From Nitrospirota bacterium (lineage in GTDB: Bacteria; Nitrospirota; Nitrospiria; Nitrospirales; Nitrospiraceae), in contig SCVN01000002.1 in NCBI GenBank assembly GCA_004296885.1, positions 124,001 through 188,000 on the forward strand: a stretch of DNA of 64,000 nt. Reading direction: 5' to 3'. The notes under the pieces were generated by a model. The model was not told where the DNA came from and did no database searches. It saw only the letters and a program-made list of their open reading frames with translations. Below are positions 17,911-27,049 of the stretch, piece after piece. Each line of letters begins with the position of its first letter. Positions within the stretch are counted from its first letter, which is position 1. A program made the position numbers and the translations under genes.

Positions 17911-18768
17911 ATGCCGGAAATCGTCGTGACCGGCGCAGCCGGGTTTATCGGTCGGGCGGTTTGCGCAGAGTTGCTCCGGCGGGGTGCGACCGTCCAGGCC
18001 GTCGGCCGCTCGAAGCCGGTGCGCCTGCCCGGCATCGCCTATCAACAAGTCGGCGGGTACGATCAGCTAAAGGCGCCTGCCGGTTCGATCTGTCTCCATC
18101 TGGCCGGCAGGAACAGTGCCAGCGGGGTCACTGGGGGCAGCGAGGCGGATCATGCGGCCGCGATGGACCTGACTCGGGCGCTCCTGTCGCGGGGGTTTTC
18201 GAGGGTGATCTTTGCCTCGAGCGCGCTGGTGTACGGGGACCAGTGCGCGTTCGCGAGGCAGGAGGACGAACCCGCGACTCCCGCCGGTGTCTATGCCCGG
18301 AGCAAAGCGGCGGTCGAGGCAGTCCTGCTGGCGCACGGCCATTGCGTGGCCAGGATCGCAAATGTGTACGGGGCTGGCATGGCGGAAACGAACGTGCTCT
18401 CGGACCTGTTGAGTCAGATTCCCGGGTCGGGAATGCTGCGCGTGCGCAATCTGACGCCGGTGCGGGACTTTATCCACGTCACGGATGTCGCTCGGGGCCT
18501 GGCCGATCTTGCCATGGAGGGGGCCACGGGCATCTTCAACCTCGGGACCGGAAAGAGGACGAGCATCCAGGAGCTGGCGTCCCTGCTGGCAGCGATCGCC
18601 GGCGAATCCGACCGCCGCCCTGTTTCCGAGGCGGCCCAGGGCCGCCTGTCGGTCTTGATTCTCGACCCCGACAAAATGCGCCGGCGCTTCGGCTGGCAGG
18701 CCGAAGTGCAACTGCACGAGGGGTTGCGGGAGTTGGTTGAACGCCGGCTGAATCCGGTTTCGCAGTGA
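17911..18768 (+). CDS. NAD-dependent epimerase/dehydratase (extended SDR), substrate unknown
   Basis: Extended SDR of 285 residues. VTGAAGFIGRAV is at the N-terminus, HLAGRNS follows, ASSALVYGD forms the Ser segment, and YARSKAAVE near 128-136 holds the Tyr/Lys pair. RVRNLTPVRDFIHVTDVARGL is the typical C-terminal substrate-domain region, though shorter than in most epimerases. It may reduce a 4-keto sugar or epimerise a nucleotide sugar. The 39 bases upstream hold no strong ribosome binding site. It lies between the LegB-like gene and the second carbamoyltransferase. I cannot assign a substrate. Confidence 0.75.
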   Translation: MPEIVVTGAAGFIGRAVCAELLRRGATVQAVGRSKPVRLPGIAYQQVGGYDQLKAPAGSICLHLAGRNSASGVTGGSEADHAAAMDLTRALLSRGFSRVIFASSALVYGDQCAFARQEDEPATPAGVYARSKAAVEAVLLAHGHCVARIANVYGAGMAETNVLSDLLSQIPGSGMLRVRNLTPVRDFIHVTDVARGLADLAMEGATGIFNLGTGKRTSIQELASLLAAIAGESDRRPVSEAAQGRLSVLILDPDKMRRRFGWQAEVQLHEGLRELVERRLNPVSQ

Positions 18769-18876
18769 CCCGCCCGATGCCCGCGGCCGCATGTACATGT
18801 GCCTCCCGCCGTCCGACCGTTCTCGGCAGCGGGCGGCCGCACGGTCCCAACGTCTAACCGCAGGAGCGATACACCC
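18769..18876 (+). other. 108-base intergenic stretch with short palindromes
   Basis: No gene is seen. It holds CATGTACATG (18790-18799), two copies of GCGGCCGC (18783-18790 and 18833-18840), and an inverted pair GACCGT (18815-18820) and ACGGTC (18841-18846). There is no T-tract, so it is not a canonical terminator. CAGGAG lies shortly before the next ATG. A leader or attenuator function is possible but unsupported. Confidence 0.3.
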
Positions 18877-20580
18877 ATGAAGGTCCTCTCGGTTTATCCC
18901 TACACGCACCTGTCTTCGAGCGCCCTTGTGATCGACGGGCAGGTGATGGCCGCGGCGGCCGAAGAACGGTTCAACCGCGAAAAAATGAGCACCAAGTTCC
19001 CGATTCTGTCCGCACGCTGGTGCCTCGAATCGCAGGGCCTTGGCTGGGCCGATCTGGACGCCATTGCTGTGCCCTGGAACCCCATGCACAACGTGAACTG
19101 GGCGACGAAACGATGGGTCTCCGAAATGACCTGGCGTGGGGAAATGCTCTCACACGTGCCGACGCAGCTCATGCGCGCCATCGCGGATCCGGTGGCTTCC
19201 CAGATGGAACTGAGCTTCGGGAAGACCAGGATCCTGTACCTCAACCATCACGAATGTCATGCCGCCAACGGGTTCTTTCTCTCGCCCTACGAGCGCGCGG
19301 ACATCCTGACCATCGACGGGCACGGCGAGGCGGATACCTGTCTGATGGGCGTCGGAGAGGGGGCCGCTATCGAAGCGCGCGGCGGTATACGCTATCCCCA
19401 TTCGCTTGGCCTCTTTTACGGGACTTTCACCGATTACCTGGGATTCCAGCCCGACGTCGATGAATGGAAAGCCATGGCGTTGTCCTCCTATGCCGAGAAG
19501 CCCGGTCAGTTCGATGCCAAGATCCGGCCCCTGGTGTGCTTGACGGAGGGGGGGTTCGAGCTGGATTTGAGGTACTTCGACTTCTACACGTTCGACCGGC
19601 GGCCGCATTTCTTCAGTCAGAAACTGGTCGACCTTCTCGGTTCCCCCCGGAGGGCCGGGGAGGCCATCACCGAGCGCCATTATGAAATCGCCGGTGCCAT
19701 GCAGCGGATTTTCGTGGAGGCGGCCAAGCATCTCCTGGGCGTGACCAAGTGCCGGGGGAACGGCAGCGGCAATATCGTGCTCTCGGGGGGCGCCGCGATG
19801 AACTGCGTCTTCAACGGGCTGCTGGATGAATGGGATATTTATCGGGACAGCTACATTTCCTCCTGTCCCGACGACTCGGGCGTCTCCGTCGGCGCCGCTC
19901 TGTTGGCCCACTATCGGTTCGGGAACCGCCCTCATCGCAAAGCGGTCGAAGTCACGCACAATTATTGGGGCCCCTCGTTCTCCGACGACGCAATCAGGGA
20001 GACGCTGCACCGGTTCAAGCTCAAGGCCGAGCGGCCGCCGGATATTGTCCGCGACGTGGCCCAGGCGCTGGCGCAGGGCCAACTGGTCGGTTGGTTCCAG
20101 GACGCCATGGAGTTCGGGCATCGGGCTTTGGGCAACCGCTCCATCCTGGCCGACCCTCGGGAGGAGGCGACCAAGGACCGGGTGAACTCTGCGGTCAAAT
20201 ATCGGGAATCGTTCCGTCCCTTCGCGCCCGCGGTCCTGGCCGAGCGCGCCGAAGAGCTGTTCCGTCTGCGGCCAGGCCGGCGCGTCCGCTTCATGGAGCG
20301 GGTGGCATGGGTCAGGGAAGAGTGGAAGGGTCGCCTGGGAGCCGTGACGCACGTGGACGGCACGGCCCGGGTTCAGACCGTCGAGCGGGATGTGAATCCC
20401 AAGTTCTATGAATTGATCGAGACGTTCGGCGCGTTGACCGGAGTGCCGGTCCTGCTGAACACCTCGTTCAACCTGAACGGGGAGCCGATCGTGTGCACTC
20501 CGGAACATGCAATTCGGACTTTCTTCACCTGCGGCCTCGATCTCCTCGCCCTTGGCCCTTACCTGATCAGGAAATCCTGA
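18877..20580 (+). CDS. NodU/CmcH-type O-carbamoyltransferase (second copy)
   Basis: A 567-residue carbamoyltransferase. The N-terminal KVLSVYPYTHLSSSALV is followed by the metal-binding NHHECHAANGFF near residue 124. SGGAAMNCVFNG is mid-protein. MEFGHRALGNRSILADPREE near 411 and LLNTSFNLNGEPIV near 526 mark the C-terminal domain. It transfers a carbamoyl group from carbamoyl phosphate to a sugar hydroxyl in the cytoplasm. ATG 18877 is chosen because AGGAG lies upstream and the family N-terminus starts there; the frame is open to 18799. It is clearly divergent from the copy at 5239, suggesting a different acceptor and not a recent duplication. Confidence 0.87.
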   Translation: MKVLSVYPYTHLSSSALVIDGQVMAAAAEERFNREKMSTKFPILSARWCLESQGLGWADLDAIAVPWNPMHNVNWATKRWVSEMTWRGEMLSHVPTQLMRAIADPVASQMELSFGKTRILYLNHHECHAANGFFLSPYERADILTIDGHGEADTCLMGVGEGAAIEARGGIRYPHSLGLFYGTFTDYLGFQPDVDEWKAMALSSYAEKPGQFDAKIRPLVCLTEGGFELDLRYFDFYTFDRRPHFFSQKLVDLLGSPRRAGEAITERHYEIAGAMQRIFVEAAKHLLGVTKCRGNGSGNIVLSGGAAMNCVFNGLLDEWDIYRDSYISSCPDDSGVSVGAALLAHYRFGNRPHRKAVEVTHNYWGPSFSDDAIRETLHRFKLKAERPPDIVRDVAQALAQGQLVGWFQDAMEFGHRALGNRSILADPREEATKDRVNSAVKYRESFRPFAPAVLAERAEELFRLRPGRRVRFMERVAWVREEWKGRLGAVTHVDGTARVQTVERDVNPKFYELIETFGALTGVPVLLNTSFNLNGEPIVCTPEHAIRTFFTCGLDLLALGPYLIRKS

Positions 20581-20605
20581 ACAAGCTCCTGGGCAGGAAG
20601 ACCCT

Positions 20606-22489
20606 GTGAGAGTGTTCTTGGCGGAAGAACTGACCGCTGAGGCGCTCGGCCGCTATTCCGGTCTCATTCGCTCCGCGGACCACTGTTGGACCCTGCGCGT
20701 GCGGCAAGGGACGGTCGCACTGGCCGCGTTACAGGACAGCCGATGGCAGAAGGAAAGCGGGCCACTGTTCGAATCGGTCGAGGCCCGGTTGGGTCGCTGG
20801 GCCAATTCGCTGGTGATGGCTCAGACCGTCGCCGGACGTCCACTTTCCGCCAAACAGAGAGCGCTCCTGTCCTATGGGATCGAGGCCCGGCTTCGGCTTG
20901 CGGTTTTCGGGAGGGCGTTTCTTCAGCAGACGTTATCGCAGAACGGTTGTCAGGCGGAAGACGTTACCCTGGACGTGCTGGCGACCGACACCTACCTCCG
21001 GGATTCCTTCAGACAGTTGAGACCCAGGCTCCGTTCTCTCCGGTTTCACCGCGCCGCCCGATCCTGGCCTCTGCGGCACCAATTGGAGGAAACGGTCACC
21101 GGAAGCTACCGGCTGCGAGGGGCCGCTCTCCTGTGGGAGGAGTGGCAGGCCGGCCGGCGAAGCCGGCGCGAGGTCAGCGGGCGGACAGGAAGGGCCTCGA
21201 TGCTGGCGGCGGTGTTCATTCTGAACCAACGCTATTGGGATCTCTTCCAACCTGTTCAGATCGAGCTTGAATCACGCGGCTGGCGTGTCCAGGTGTTCTA
21301 TTACAACCCGCTGGTCTGTCCGACGAAAGGAGCCGTCCCCTTCGATGCCGCGGCTGGTGGAAGCCGGGCATGTGAGCAGGAAGCCATCGACAGGCCAGCC
21401 TGGGTGCTGGGGGAGGAATGGCTCCAGGAATCCCCGGTGTCCCGCCCCTGGCTCACCATGGCGCTGGACGCAAGTTGGGTCACCGCCCATATCCAGGTAC
21501 GTCGGCACCTCCGTGTGCTGGAAGCGACGCGTCCCGCTGTCGTGATCTCGTTTGGACCGGAAACGATGAGCCTTGCGCTTCAAGCCAGCGCGGAGCGGCT
21601 CGGGATCCCGTCGGTCTTCATCAACCATACGTTTCGCGAACCGGCTCGGTCCTGCTGGTTCTTGCAGGCGACCGCGTCGACCATGTTCGGACGCGCCTGC
21701 GCGCAGGCGAATGCGGTAGACCTCGAGGGCAACCACAGAACGGGCATGGTGGCGACGGGCCACCCCCCGTACGATGCCATGCTCAAACGCTCCGTTGCCT
21801 CTTCCGGGAGAAGAGAATCTCTCGCCGCATTTTCGCTGCCGCCGGACAGGCCCTATCTCGTGCTCACGTTAGCGCTGTGGGGGCTTGAGCTCGTGTCCTA
21901 TGCCATGCAGGAACGGGCACTCAAAATGCTGGCGGAGGCATTGCCGCACAATGCTTTCTTGGTTTGCAAGCTGCATCCGTCCTGGGAGGACCGGGAGACC
22001 TGCGAAGCGGTGCTCGGAGCTGGCCTTCCGAGGAGCGCGTTTCGGGTCGTGGGGGAGGGGGAATACCGGACGCCGGACCTCCTGGCCGCATGTGACGTGG
22101 CTGTGATGCATGAGCAGAGCATGTCGCTAACCGACGCGATCGTACTGGGTCGTCCGGCCATCGCCATTGCCCACCCCGAGCTGCCCTGCGGCAGTTTTAC
22201 GATGAGACATCCGGCCTGGAGCTTCAAGGGGGCCTGGCGGGTGGTCAACGACAGCGTCGAGTTGCGCCAGGCCCTTGTTGCCCTGACCACGGACGAACGG
22301 GAGAAGCAATCGCTCCTGGAGCAACGACAGGCCTATCTTAACGAATTCCTGGTGGCGGCCGATGCGTGTGCCAGCCGGCGGGTGGCCGATCTTGTCGAGC
22401 ACGTGGGCGCCGGTGGCGCCCCCGAGACTTTCGTTCCTTTGGTGGGGCAAAGCCTGTTGAAAAAGTCTGCGCGCTGTGAAGATATCTGA
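20606..22489 (+). CDS. Large uncharacterised GT-B-like protein (putative surface-glycan transferase)
   Basis: A 627-residue protein that I do not recognise as a named family. The C-terminal half has features of a GT-B glycosyl- or glycerophosphotransferase: VISFGPETMSLALQASAERL, FINHTFREP, TGHPPYDAML, then KLHPSWEDRE near residue 455 and HEQSMSLTDAIVLGRPAIAI near 500. The N-terminal ~200 residues are a separate helical-looking region. It resembles in layout, though not closely in sequence, the 667-residue protein at 60478 near the second nonulosonate module. A role as a nonulosonate (sialyl-type) or capsule transferase is a guess. The GTG start has CAGGAAG upstream. It overlaps the ABC transporter gene by 14 bases. 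Confidence 0.55.
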   Translation: MRVFLAEELTAEALGRYSGLIRSADHCWTLRVRQGTVALAALQDSRWQKESGPLFESVEARLGRWANSLVMAQTVAGRPLSAKQRALLSYGIEARLRLAVFGRAFLQQTLSQNGCQAEDVTLDVLATDTYLRDSFRQLRPRLRSLRFHRAARSWPLRHQLEETVTGSYRLRGAALLWEEWQAGRRSRREVSGRTGRASMLAAVFILNQRYWDLFQPVQIELESRGWRVQVFYYNPLVCPTKGAVPFDAAAGGSRACEQEAIDRPAWVLGEEWLQESPVSRPWLTMALDASWVTAHIQVRRHLRVLEATRPAVVISFGPETMSLALQASAERLGIPSVFINHTFREPARSCWFLQATASTMFGRACAQANAVDLEGNHRTGMVATGHPPYDAMLKRSVASSGRRESLAAFSLPPDRPYLVLTLALWGLELVSYAMQERALKMLAEALPHNAFLVCKLHPSWEDRETCEAVLGAGLPRSAFRVVGEGEYRTPDLLAACDVAVMHEQSMSLTDAIVLGRPAIAIAHPELPCGSFTMRHPAWSFKGAWRVVNDSVELRQALVALTTDEREKQSLLEQRQAYLNEFLVAADACASRRVADLVEHVGAGGAPETFVPLVGQSLLKKSARCEDI

Positions 22490-24257
22490 CGAGAGGGGAC
22501 GGCTTCTGTGGCTCTTCCGTCCATATCGGGGGCGCTTGTTGAGTCTTGGGACCGTGATCGTGGCGGCGGCCGGCGCGGAGGCCCTCGGGTTGATCCTGCT
22601 GGCAGCGTTGCTGCATCAGTTGGGTGCGCGGGGCACCTCCAAGCAGACCTCTGTGTTGGCCCCGGTCTATGACTATGCGCGGGACAATCCCGGGGCGTTT
22701 TTACTCCTGCTGGGAGTCACCTACATCGGCAGGAGCCTTCTTGCGCTTTGGATCACGTACGGGTCCTGCTCACTGGCGCTCCATGTCACCGATGACTGGC
22801 GCACACGGCTGATCCACGCGCTGTTCCACATGCCTGTCAGGCGTCTGGATCAACGCCAGGGCGCAATGCTCCAGCTCATCCTCGATGAGCCGACGAATGT
22901 CGGCTTTGGCCTCAGCGCGGTGGGACTGCTTGCCCAGAACGTGCTATCGGCGGTCACGATCTATGTCGTGCTCATGTCCCTGTCCCCGTTGATCACCGTG
23001 GGGCTCACCGTCATGGCGGGCGCTTCCATCGCGACCGTATGGATGATTTCCCGGTATTCACGGCGTATTGCGGTGCAACGTTCTCAGGTGTTCAGCGAGG
23101 GATACGCCTACGTGGCGGAAATGCTCAGCGCGATCAAGCAGCTCCGCTTGTTCGACCTTGAAGCCCAAGCGAAGGACCGGGCGAAACTCCACATTGACGA
23201 GATGCGTGGCATTCAGTTGCGGGCGAGCGTGCTCGCATCCTCGCCCCGGCTGCTCGTCGAAATCGTGTTCCTCTGCGGTCTGGCGGGGCTGCTGGCCGTA
23301 CTCTGGCCGAGGCTTGGCGAAGCCTCGGTGCTGTCTGCGGTCGGCCTGGCGGTGGTCGCGGCGCTGCGGCTGCTTCCCAGCTTTTCCACGTCCGCCGGCA
23401 CCTGGGTCGTGATTCAGCAGGCCTGGCCGGCCATCATGCGGATCTCGCAGGAACTGGCGTCGGCCGAGAACACGACCGGCGGCGAGGCGTGCATGCCGGC
23501 CAGACGGCCGGTCACGTTTCAAGAGCGGATTCAATGCCAGGGCGTGCACTTCTCCTACCCCGGTCGGGACCAGGCGCTGGCGGGACTGGACATCGAAATC
23601 CCATGGGGGTCGTTCGTCGCGGTGGTCGGTCCTTCGGGCGCTGGCAAGTCCACGCTCGTCGACCTGCTCTGCGGGTTCTACGAACCGGACAAGGGGGAGG
23701 TACTGGTGGACGGGGTGGATCTCCGCCGCGGCGCACTGTCCCATTGGCGACGCCAGCTGGGAGTCGTGTCGCAGGACGCCTTTCTTTTCAGCGGGACGAT
23801 CCGTGAAAACCTGTGTCTTCTTCGCCCGGATTGCCCGGAGCTTTTGTTACAGGAGGTTGTTGCGCTGGTGGGGGCCGACGGGTTCATTCGGGAGCTGCCA
23901 CAAGGGTACGAGACGCGGATCGGGGAGCGGGGGCTGTCGCTCTCCGGGGGCCAGAGGCAACGGTTGGCCCTTGCCCGCGTCCTCGTTCGGGAGCCCCGCC
24001 TTCTGATTTTGGATGAGGCGACCAGCGCGCTTGACGTGGAATCAGAGGAGGCGCTCCAGCAAGGACTGGAGCGGTTGCGCCAACGCCTGACGATGCTGGT
24101 GATTGCCCATCGCCTGTCGACTGTTCGACGGGCCGATCAAATTTATGTGGTTGGTGGCGGGAGGGTTGTGGAATCAGGACGACATGGCGATCTGCTGCGG
24201 AGCGGCGGACTTTACGCCGGGATGTGGCGGACCGCTGAGGCCGGTCTTGCGAAGTGA
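22476..24257 (+). CDS. ABC transporter, fused permease and ATPase (MsbA/PglK-like flippase)
   Basis: A 593-residue half-transporter. About six membrane helices lie in residues 10-310. The nucleotide-binding domain follows: Walker A GPSGAGKST near 385, signature LSGGQRQR near 489, Walker B LLILDEATSALD near 510, switch His in IAHRLST near 544. This fused form is typical of MsbA, and of PglK, which flips lipid-linked oligosaccharides. It is the only exporter recognised in the window, so it may flip the assembled glycan or a lipid-linked unit across the inner membrane. The GTG start overlaps the previous gene by 14 bases. Confidence 0.85.
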   Translation: MKISDERGRLLWLFRPYRGRLLSLGTVIVAAAGAEALGLILLAALLHQLGARGTSKQTSVLAPVYDYARDNPGAFLLLLGVTYIGRSLLALWITYGSCSLALHVTDDWRTRLIHALFHMPVRRLDQRQGAMLQLILDEPTNVGFGLSAVGLLAQNVLSAVTIYVVLMSLSPLITVGLTVMAGASIATVWMISRYSRRIAVQRSQVFSEGYAYVAEMLSAIKQLRLFDLEAQAKDRAKLHIDEMRGIQLRASVLASSPRLLVEIVFLCGLAGLLAVLWPRLGEASVLSAVGLAVVAALRLLPSFSTSAGTWVVIQQAWPAIMRISQELASAENTTGGEACMPARRPVTFQERIQCQGVHFSYPGRDQALAGLDIEIPWGSFVAVVGPSGAGKSTLVDLLCGFYEPDKGEVLVDGVDLRRGALSHWRRQLGVVSQDAFLFSGTIRENLCLLRPDCPELLLQEVVALVGADGFIRELPQGYETRIGERGLSLSGGQRQRLALARVLVREPRLLILDEATSALDVESEEALQQGLERLRQRLTMLVIAHRLSTVRRADQIYVVGGGRVVESGRHGDLLRSGGLYAGMWRTAEAGLAK

Positions 24258-24316
24258 CGGACGACGAAGGCAGTGCTGGCGCCGGGTGAGTGCTTCGCAT
24301 TGAGGGGAGTCATGGT

Positions 24317-25090
24317 ATGAAGGTTCTCATACTCGCAGGAGGGCTTGGAACCCGCCTCCAGGAAGAGACGGCGGTCAAGCCCAAGCCAATGGTGGAGATC
24401 GGCGGGAAGCCGATTCTCTGGCACATCATGCGCAGTTACGCCACCTATGGGTTCAAGGAATTCGTGGTCGCGCTTGGGTACAAGGGAAATGTGATCAGCC
24501 GCTATTTCTTGGATTATTACCATCAGAACTGCAATCTGACGGTTTCACTCGGAACCGGAGCCGTGACGGTCCATGATGGCCACCGTGAGGATTTGCTGGT
24601 CCATCTCATCGACACCGGCGTGGCGACGGAGACTGGGGGGCGGATCAAGCGACTTGCTCCATGGGTCCAAAACGAGCCCTTCATGCTGACCTACGGCGAC
24701 GGCGTTTGTGACGCAAACCTTCAGGATCTGCTGCGGTTCCATCAAGCGCATGGGCGCTTGGCTACTGTCACGGCGGTGCGTCCGCCATCGCGATTCGGCG
24801 GGCTGAGCTTTGACGAAGATCTCGTCACCGAGTTCAGCGAAAAACCGCAGATCGGTGAAGGCTGGATCAATGGAGGATTTTTCGTCCTAGAGCCCGGGGT
24901 ATTTGACTACATCGATGGCAACGAGACCATCTTTGAGCGGGAACCACTGGAGCGCCTGGCGAAGGATGGCCAGTTGGCCGCCTATCGTCATGAAGGATTC
25001 TGGCAATGCATGGACAATCTCCGGGACGTGCGTCTGCTCGAAACCTTGTGGGCGACCGGCAAGGCTCCCTGGAAGGTCTGGTCAGAATGA
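24317..25090 (+). CDS. rfbF: Glucose-1-phosphate cytidylyltransferase
   Basis: A 257-residue nucleotidyltransferase. ILAGGLGTRLQEET at the N-terminus is followed by KPKPMVEIGGKPILWHIM, MLTYGDGVCD holding a metal-binding Asp, and GWINGGFFVLE. This set is characteristic of RfbF/DdhA, which makes CDP-glucose from glucose-1-phosphate and CTP and starts CDP-dideoxyhexose pathways. The length equals the family norm. ATG 24317 is chosen; an upstream in-frame start at 24290 only adds a non-conserved extension. The stop overlaps the start of the CDP-glucose dehydratase gene as ATGA, so the two are coupled. Confidence 0.92.
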   Translation: MKVLILAGGLGTRLQEETAVKPKPMVEIGGKPILWHIMRSYATYGFKEFVVALGYKGNVISRYFLDYYHQNCNLTVSLGTGAVTVHDGHREDLLVHLIDTGVATETGGRIKRLAPWVQNEPFMLTYGDGVCDANLQDLLRFHQAHGRLATVTAVRPPSRFGGLSFDEDLVTEFSEKPQIGEGWINGGFFVLEPGVFDYIDGNETIFEREPLERLAKDGQLAAYRHEGFWQCMDNLRDVRLLETLWATGKAPWKVWSE

Positions 25091-26064
25091 GGCCGCAGTG
25101 GACAGGACGGAGGGTATTTGTCACGGGGGCGACGGGGGTCGTCGGGGCGTGGCTGGTCAAAGAACTGCTTGCGCGGGGAGCCTCGGTGGTGGCCCTCGTG
25201 CAGGATGCCGACCCTCAATCCGAGCTGTACAGGAGCGGCGACATTCAACGGATTTCCGTGGTCAACGGGGCACTGGAGGAGTTCGGGACACTTGAAAGAG
25301 CCATCAATCTCCATGAGATCGACACCGTCTTCCATTTGGGTGCGCAGACCATCGTGGGTGTCGCGCATCGGTCCCCCCTTCCGACGTTTGAGGCGAATAT
25401 TCGCGGAACCTATCACCTTCTGGAGGCATGCCGGTTACACAGAGACCGTGTGAAGCGGGTGGTGATCGCCTCCAGCGATAAGGCCTACGGCGAGCAGGCC
25501 GACCTGCCGTACCGGGAAGAGATGCCGTTGAACGGACGGCATCCCTATGAGGTCTCGAAAAGCTGTGCGGATCTCCTGGCCCAGTCCTATCACCACACCT
25601 ATGGACTGCCCGTCGCCATCGCGCGCTGCGGTAACATCTACGGGGGAGGGGACCTGAATTGGAGCCGCATAGTGCCTGGAACGATCCGATCACTTCTGGC
25701 TGGAGAACGTCCTATCATACGGAGCGACGGTAGATTCGTCCGGGACTACATCTATGTCAAGGACGTCGTGCGGGCCTACCTGCGGTTGGCGGAACATCTA
25801 ACTGGCGGACGGAATGCAGGCGAGGGATTCAATTTCAGCATGGAACAGCCGTTGACCGTGCTGGATCTCGTCCTCCGGATCCGCAAACTGATGGACTGCG
25901 AGCACATCGAGCCGGACGTGCAGAACTGTGCCCAGGGGGAAATCAAGAGTCAGTACCTCTCTTCAGCCAAGGCATTTTCGTTATTGCAATGGAAGCCGGA
26001 GTTCGATCTTGACTCGGGTTTGCGCGAGACCATCGGGTGGTACCATGGGTTCCTTCGCGGATGA
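25087..26064 (+). CDS. rfbG: CDP-glucose 4,6-dehydratase-like SDR
   Basis: Extended SDR of about 325 residues. TGATGVVGAWLVKELL is at the N-terminus, FHLGAQTIVGVA near 80 is characteristic of CDP-glucose 4,6-dehydratases, SSDKAYGEQ follows, and YEVSKSCADLLAQSY near 153 holds the Tyr/Lys pair. RDYIYVKDVVRAYL is also typical. It converts CDP-glucose to CDP-4-keto-6-deoxyglucose. It is slightly shorter than the usual ~355 residues. The ATG overlaps the rfbF stop. No CDP-4-keto-6-deoxyglucose 3-dehydrase (RfbH) gene follows, so the product may be a CDP-6-deoxyhexose and not a 3,6-dideoxyhexose. Confidence 0.85.
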   Translation: MRPQWTGRRVFVTGATGVVGAWLVKELLARGASVVALVQDADPQSELYRSGDIQRISVVNGALEEFGTLERAINLHEIDTVFHLGAQTIVGVAHRSPLPTFEANIRGTYHLLEACRLHRDRVKRVVIASSDKAYGEQADLPYREEMPLNGRHPYEVSKSCADLLAQSYHHTYGLPVAIARCGNIYGGGDLNWSRIVPGTIRSLLAGERPIIRSDGRFVRDYIYVKDVVRAYLRLAEHLTGGRNAGEGFNFSMEQPLTVLDLVLRIRKLMDCEHIEPDVQNCAQGEIKSQYLSSAKAFSLLQWKPEFDLDSGLRETIGWYHGFLRG

Positions 26065-27049
26065 ATTTGGCCATAAGTTTCGCGGCTTGAAGGTCGTCGT
26101 CACCGGCGCCACCGGGTTCATCGGGACGAATCTATGCCGAGCACTTGCTTCGCTCGGTGCATGCGTCACCGGAGTGTCTCTCTCAGGCAAGGGGCGGGGC
26201 ATGCACGAAGGCATCTCCTACAATGCGCTGGACTTGCGCCGCCTCGACGATGTCAAGGCATTCCTGGGCCGGCATCGTCCAAGTCTGATCGTCCATCTTG
26301 CCGGGCGGACGCTTGCCAGACGGGAACGCGAGATGGTCCTGCCGACTTTCGAGGCCAACGCCATCGGCACAGTCCATCTCTTATTGGCCGCCGCCGAGGT
26401 GTCGTGCGACCGGTTCCTCCTGATCGGCTCTTCGGAGGCGGAGGGCGCTGACCGCGATAACGGAGTCAGTTCTCCCTACGCCGCCTCGAAACATGTCGCC
26501 GAGATATACGGGAGAATGTTTCACCGCCTCTACGGCTTGCCGGTCATCCATCTGCGCACCTTTCTGACCTTCGGCCCCTGGCAGGAACCGCCGAAGCTGA
26601 TCCCCTATGTGATCGAGCAATTTCTGCGGGGAGAGGCGCCCGTCCTGACGAGCGGAGGGCGGCGCTGCGACGTCGTTTATGTGGAAGATGTTGTGCGAGG
26701 TCTGCTGAAGGCTGCTGTTGCTCCGGCCGCAGCCTTGGGTTCCTGCATTGACCTCGGAAGTGGCATGGGCGTCACCATTCGCGAGCTGGTTATGCAGGTG
26801 GCCTCGGTAATTGGTCCCGTCGCCGATCCGGTCTTCGGGGGGCTTCCAGATCGTCCCTACGAACATGAGGCTGTGGCCGACTTGGAACCGGCCGCATCCC
26901 TTCTGGGCTGGCGTCCGCAGTGGCCGCTTGAAGAAGCCCTACGAAGCACGGTGGCGTGGCACCGTCAACGGCTCGGTCTCTCTGATCCACTGCAGCGTAG
27001 CTCATCCCTTAACAGTCAGAGCCAGCATATCCAGGCAAAGGAGCTGTGA
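26045..27049 (+). CDS. NAD-dependent epimerase/reductase (extended SDR) downstream of CDP-sugar genes
   Basis: Extended SDR of about 334 residues. VTGATGFIGTNLCRAL lies near residues 18-33, HLAGRTLARRE near 82, and YAASKHVAEIYGRMF near 145 with the Tyr/Lys pair. The usual Ser-containing segment (SSxxVYG) is replaced by GSSEAEGADRD, so the active-site loop is unusual. Its place directly after rfbF-rfbG suggests it reduces or epimerises CDP-4-keto-6-deoxyglucose, in the manner of a CDP-paratose or abequose synthase-type reductase. This is inferred from order only. The ATG overlaps rfbG by 20 bases; the frame is open to 25928. Confidence 0.72.
   Translation: MGSFADEFGHKFRGLKVVVTGATGFIGTNLCRALASLGACVTGVSLSGKGRGMHEGISYNALDLRRLDDVKAFLGRHRPSLIVHLAGRTLARREREMVLPTFEANAIGTVHLLLAAAEVSCDRFLLIGSSEAEGADRDNGVSSPYAASKHVAEIYGRMFHRLYGLPVIHLRTFLTFGPWQEPPKLIPYVIEQFLRGEAPVLTSGGRRCDVVYVEDVVRGLLKAAVAPAAALGSCIDLGSGMGVTIRELVMQVASVIGPVADPVFGGLPDRPYEHEAVADLEPAASLLGWRPQWPLEEALRSTVAWHRQRLGLSDPLQRSSSLNSQSQHIQAKEL

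Noticed and set aside
19150-20508. 452-codon minus-strand open frame under the second carbamoyltransferase
   Set aside because: The + strand protein has all NodU-family motifs. The antisense frame is a shadow.
15801-27049. Identical string AAGGAGCTGTGA at 15801 and 27038 as a regulatory repeat
   Set aside because: Both are a ribosome binding site followed by GCTGTGA by chance. Only two copies, and the surrounding sequence is unrelated.
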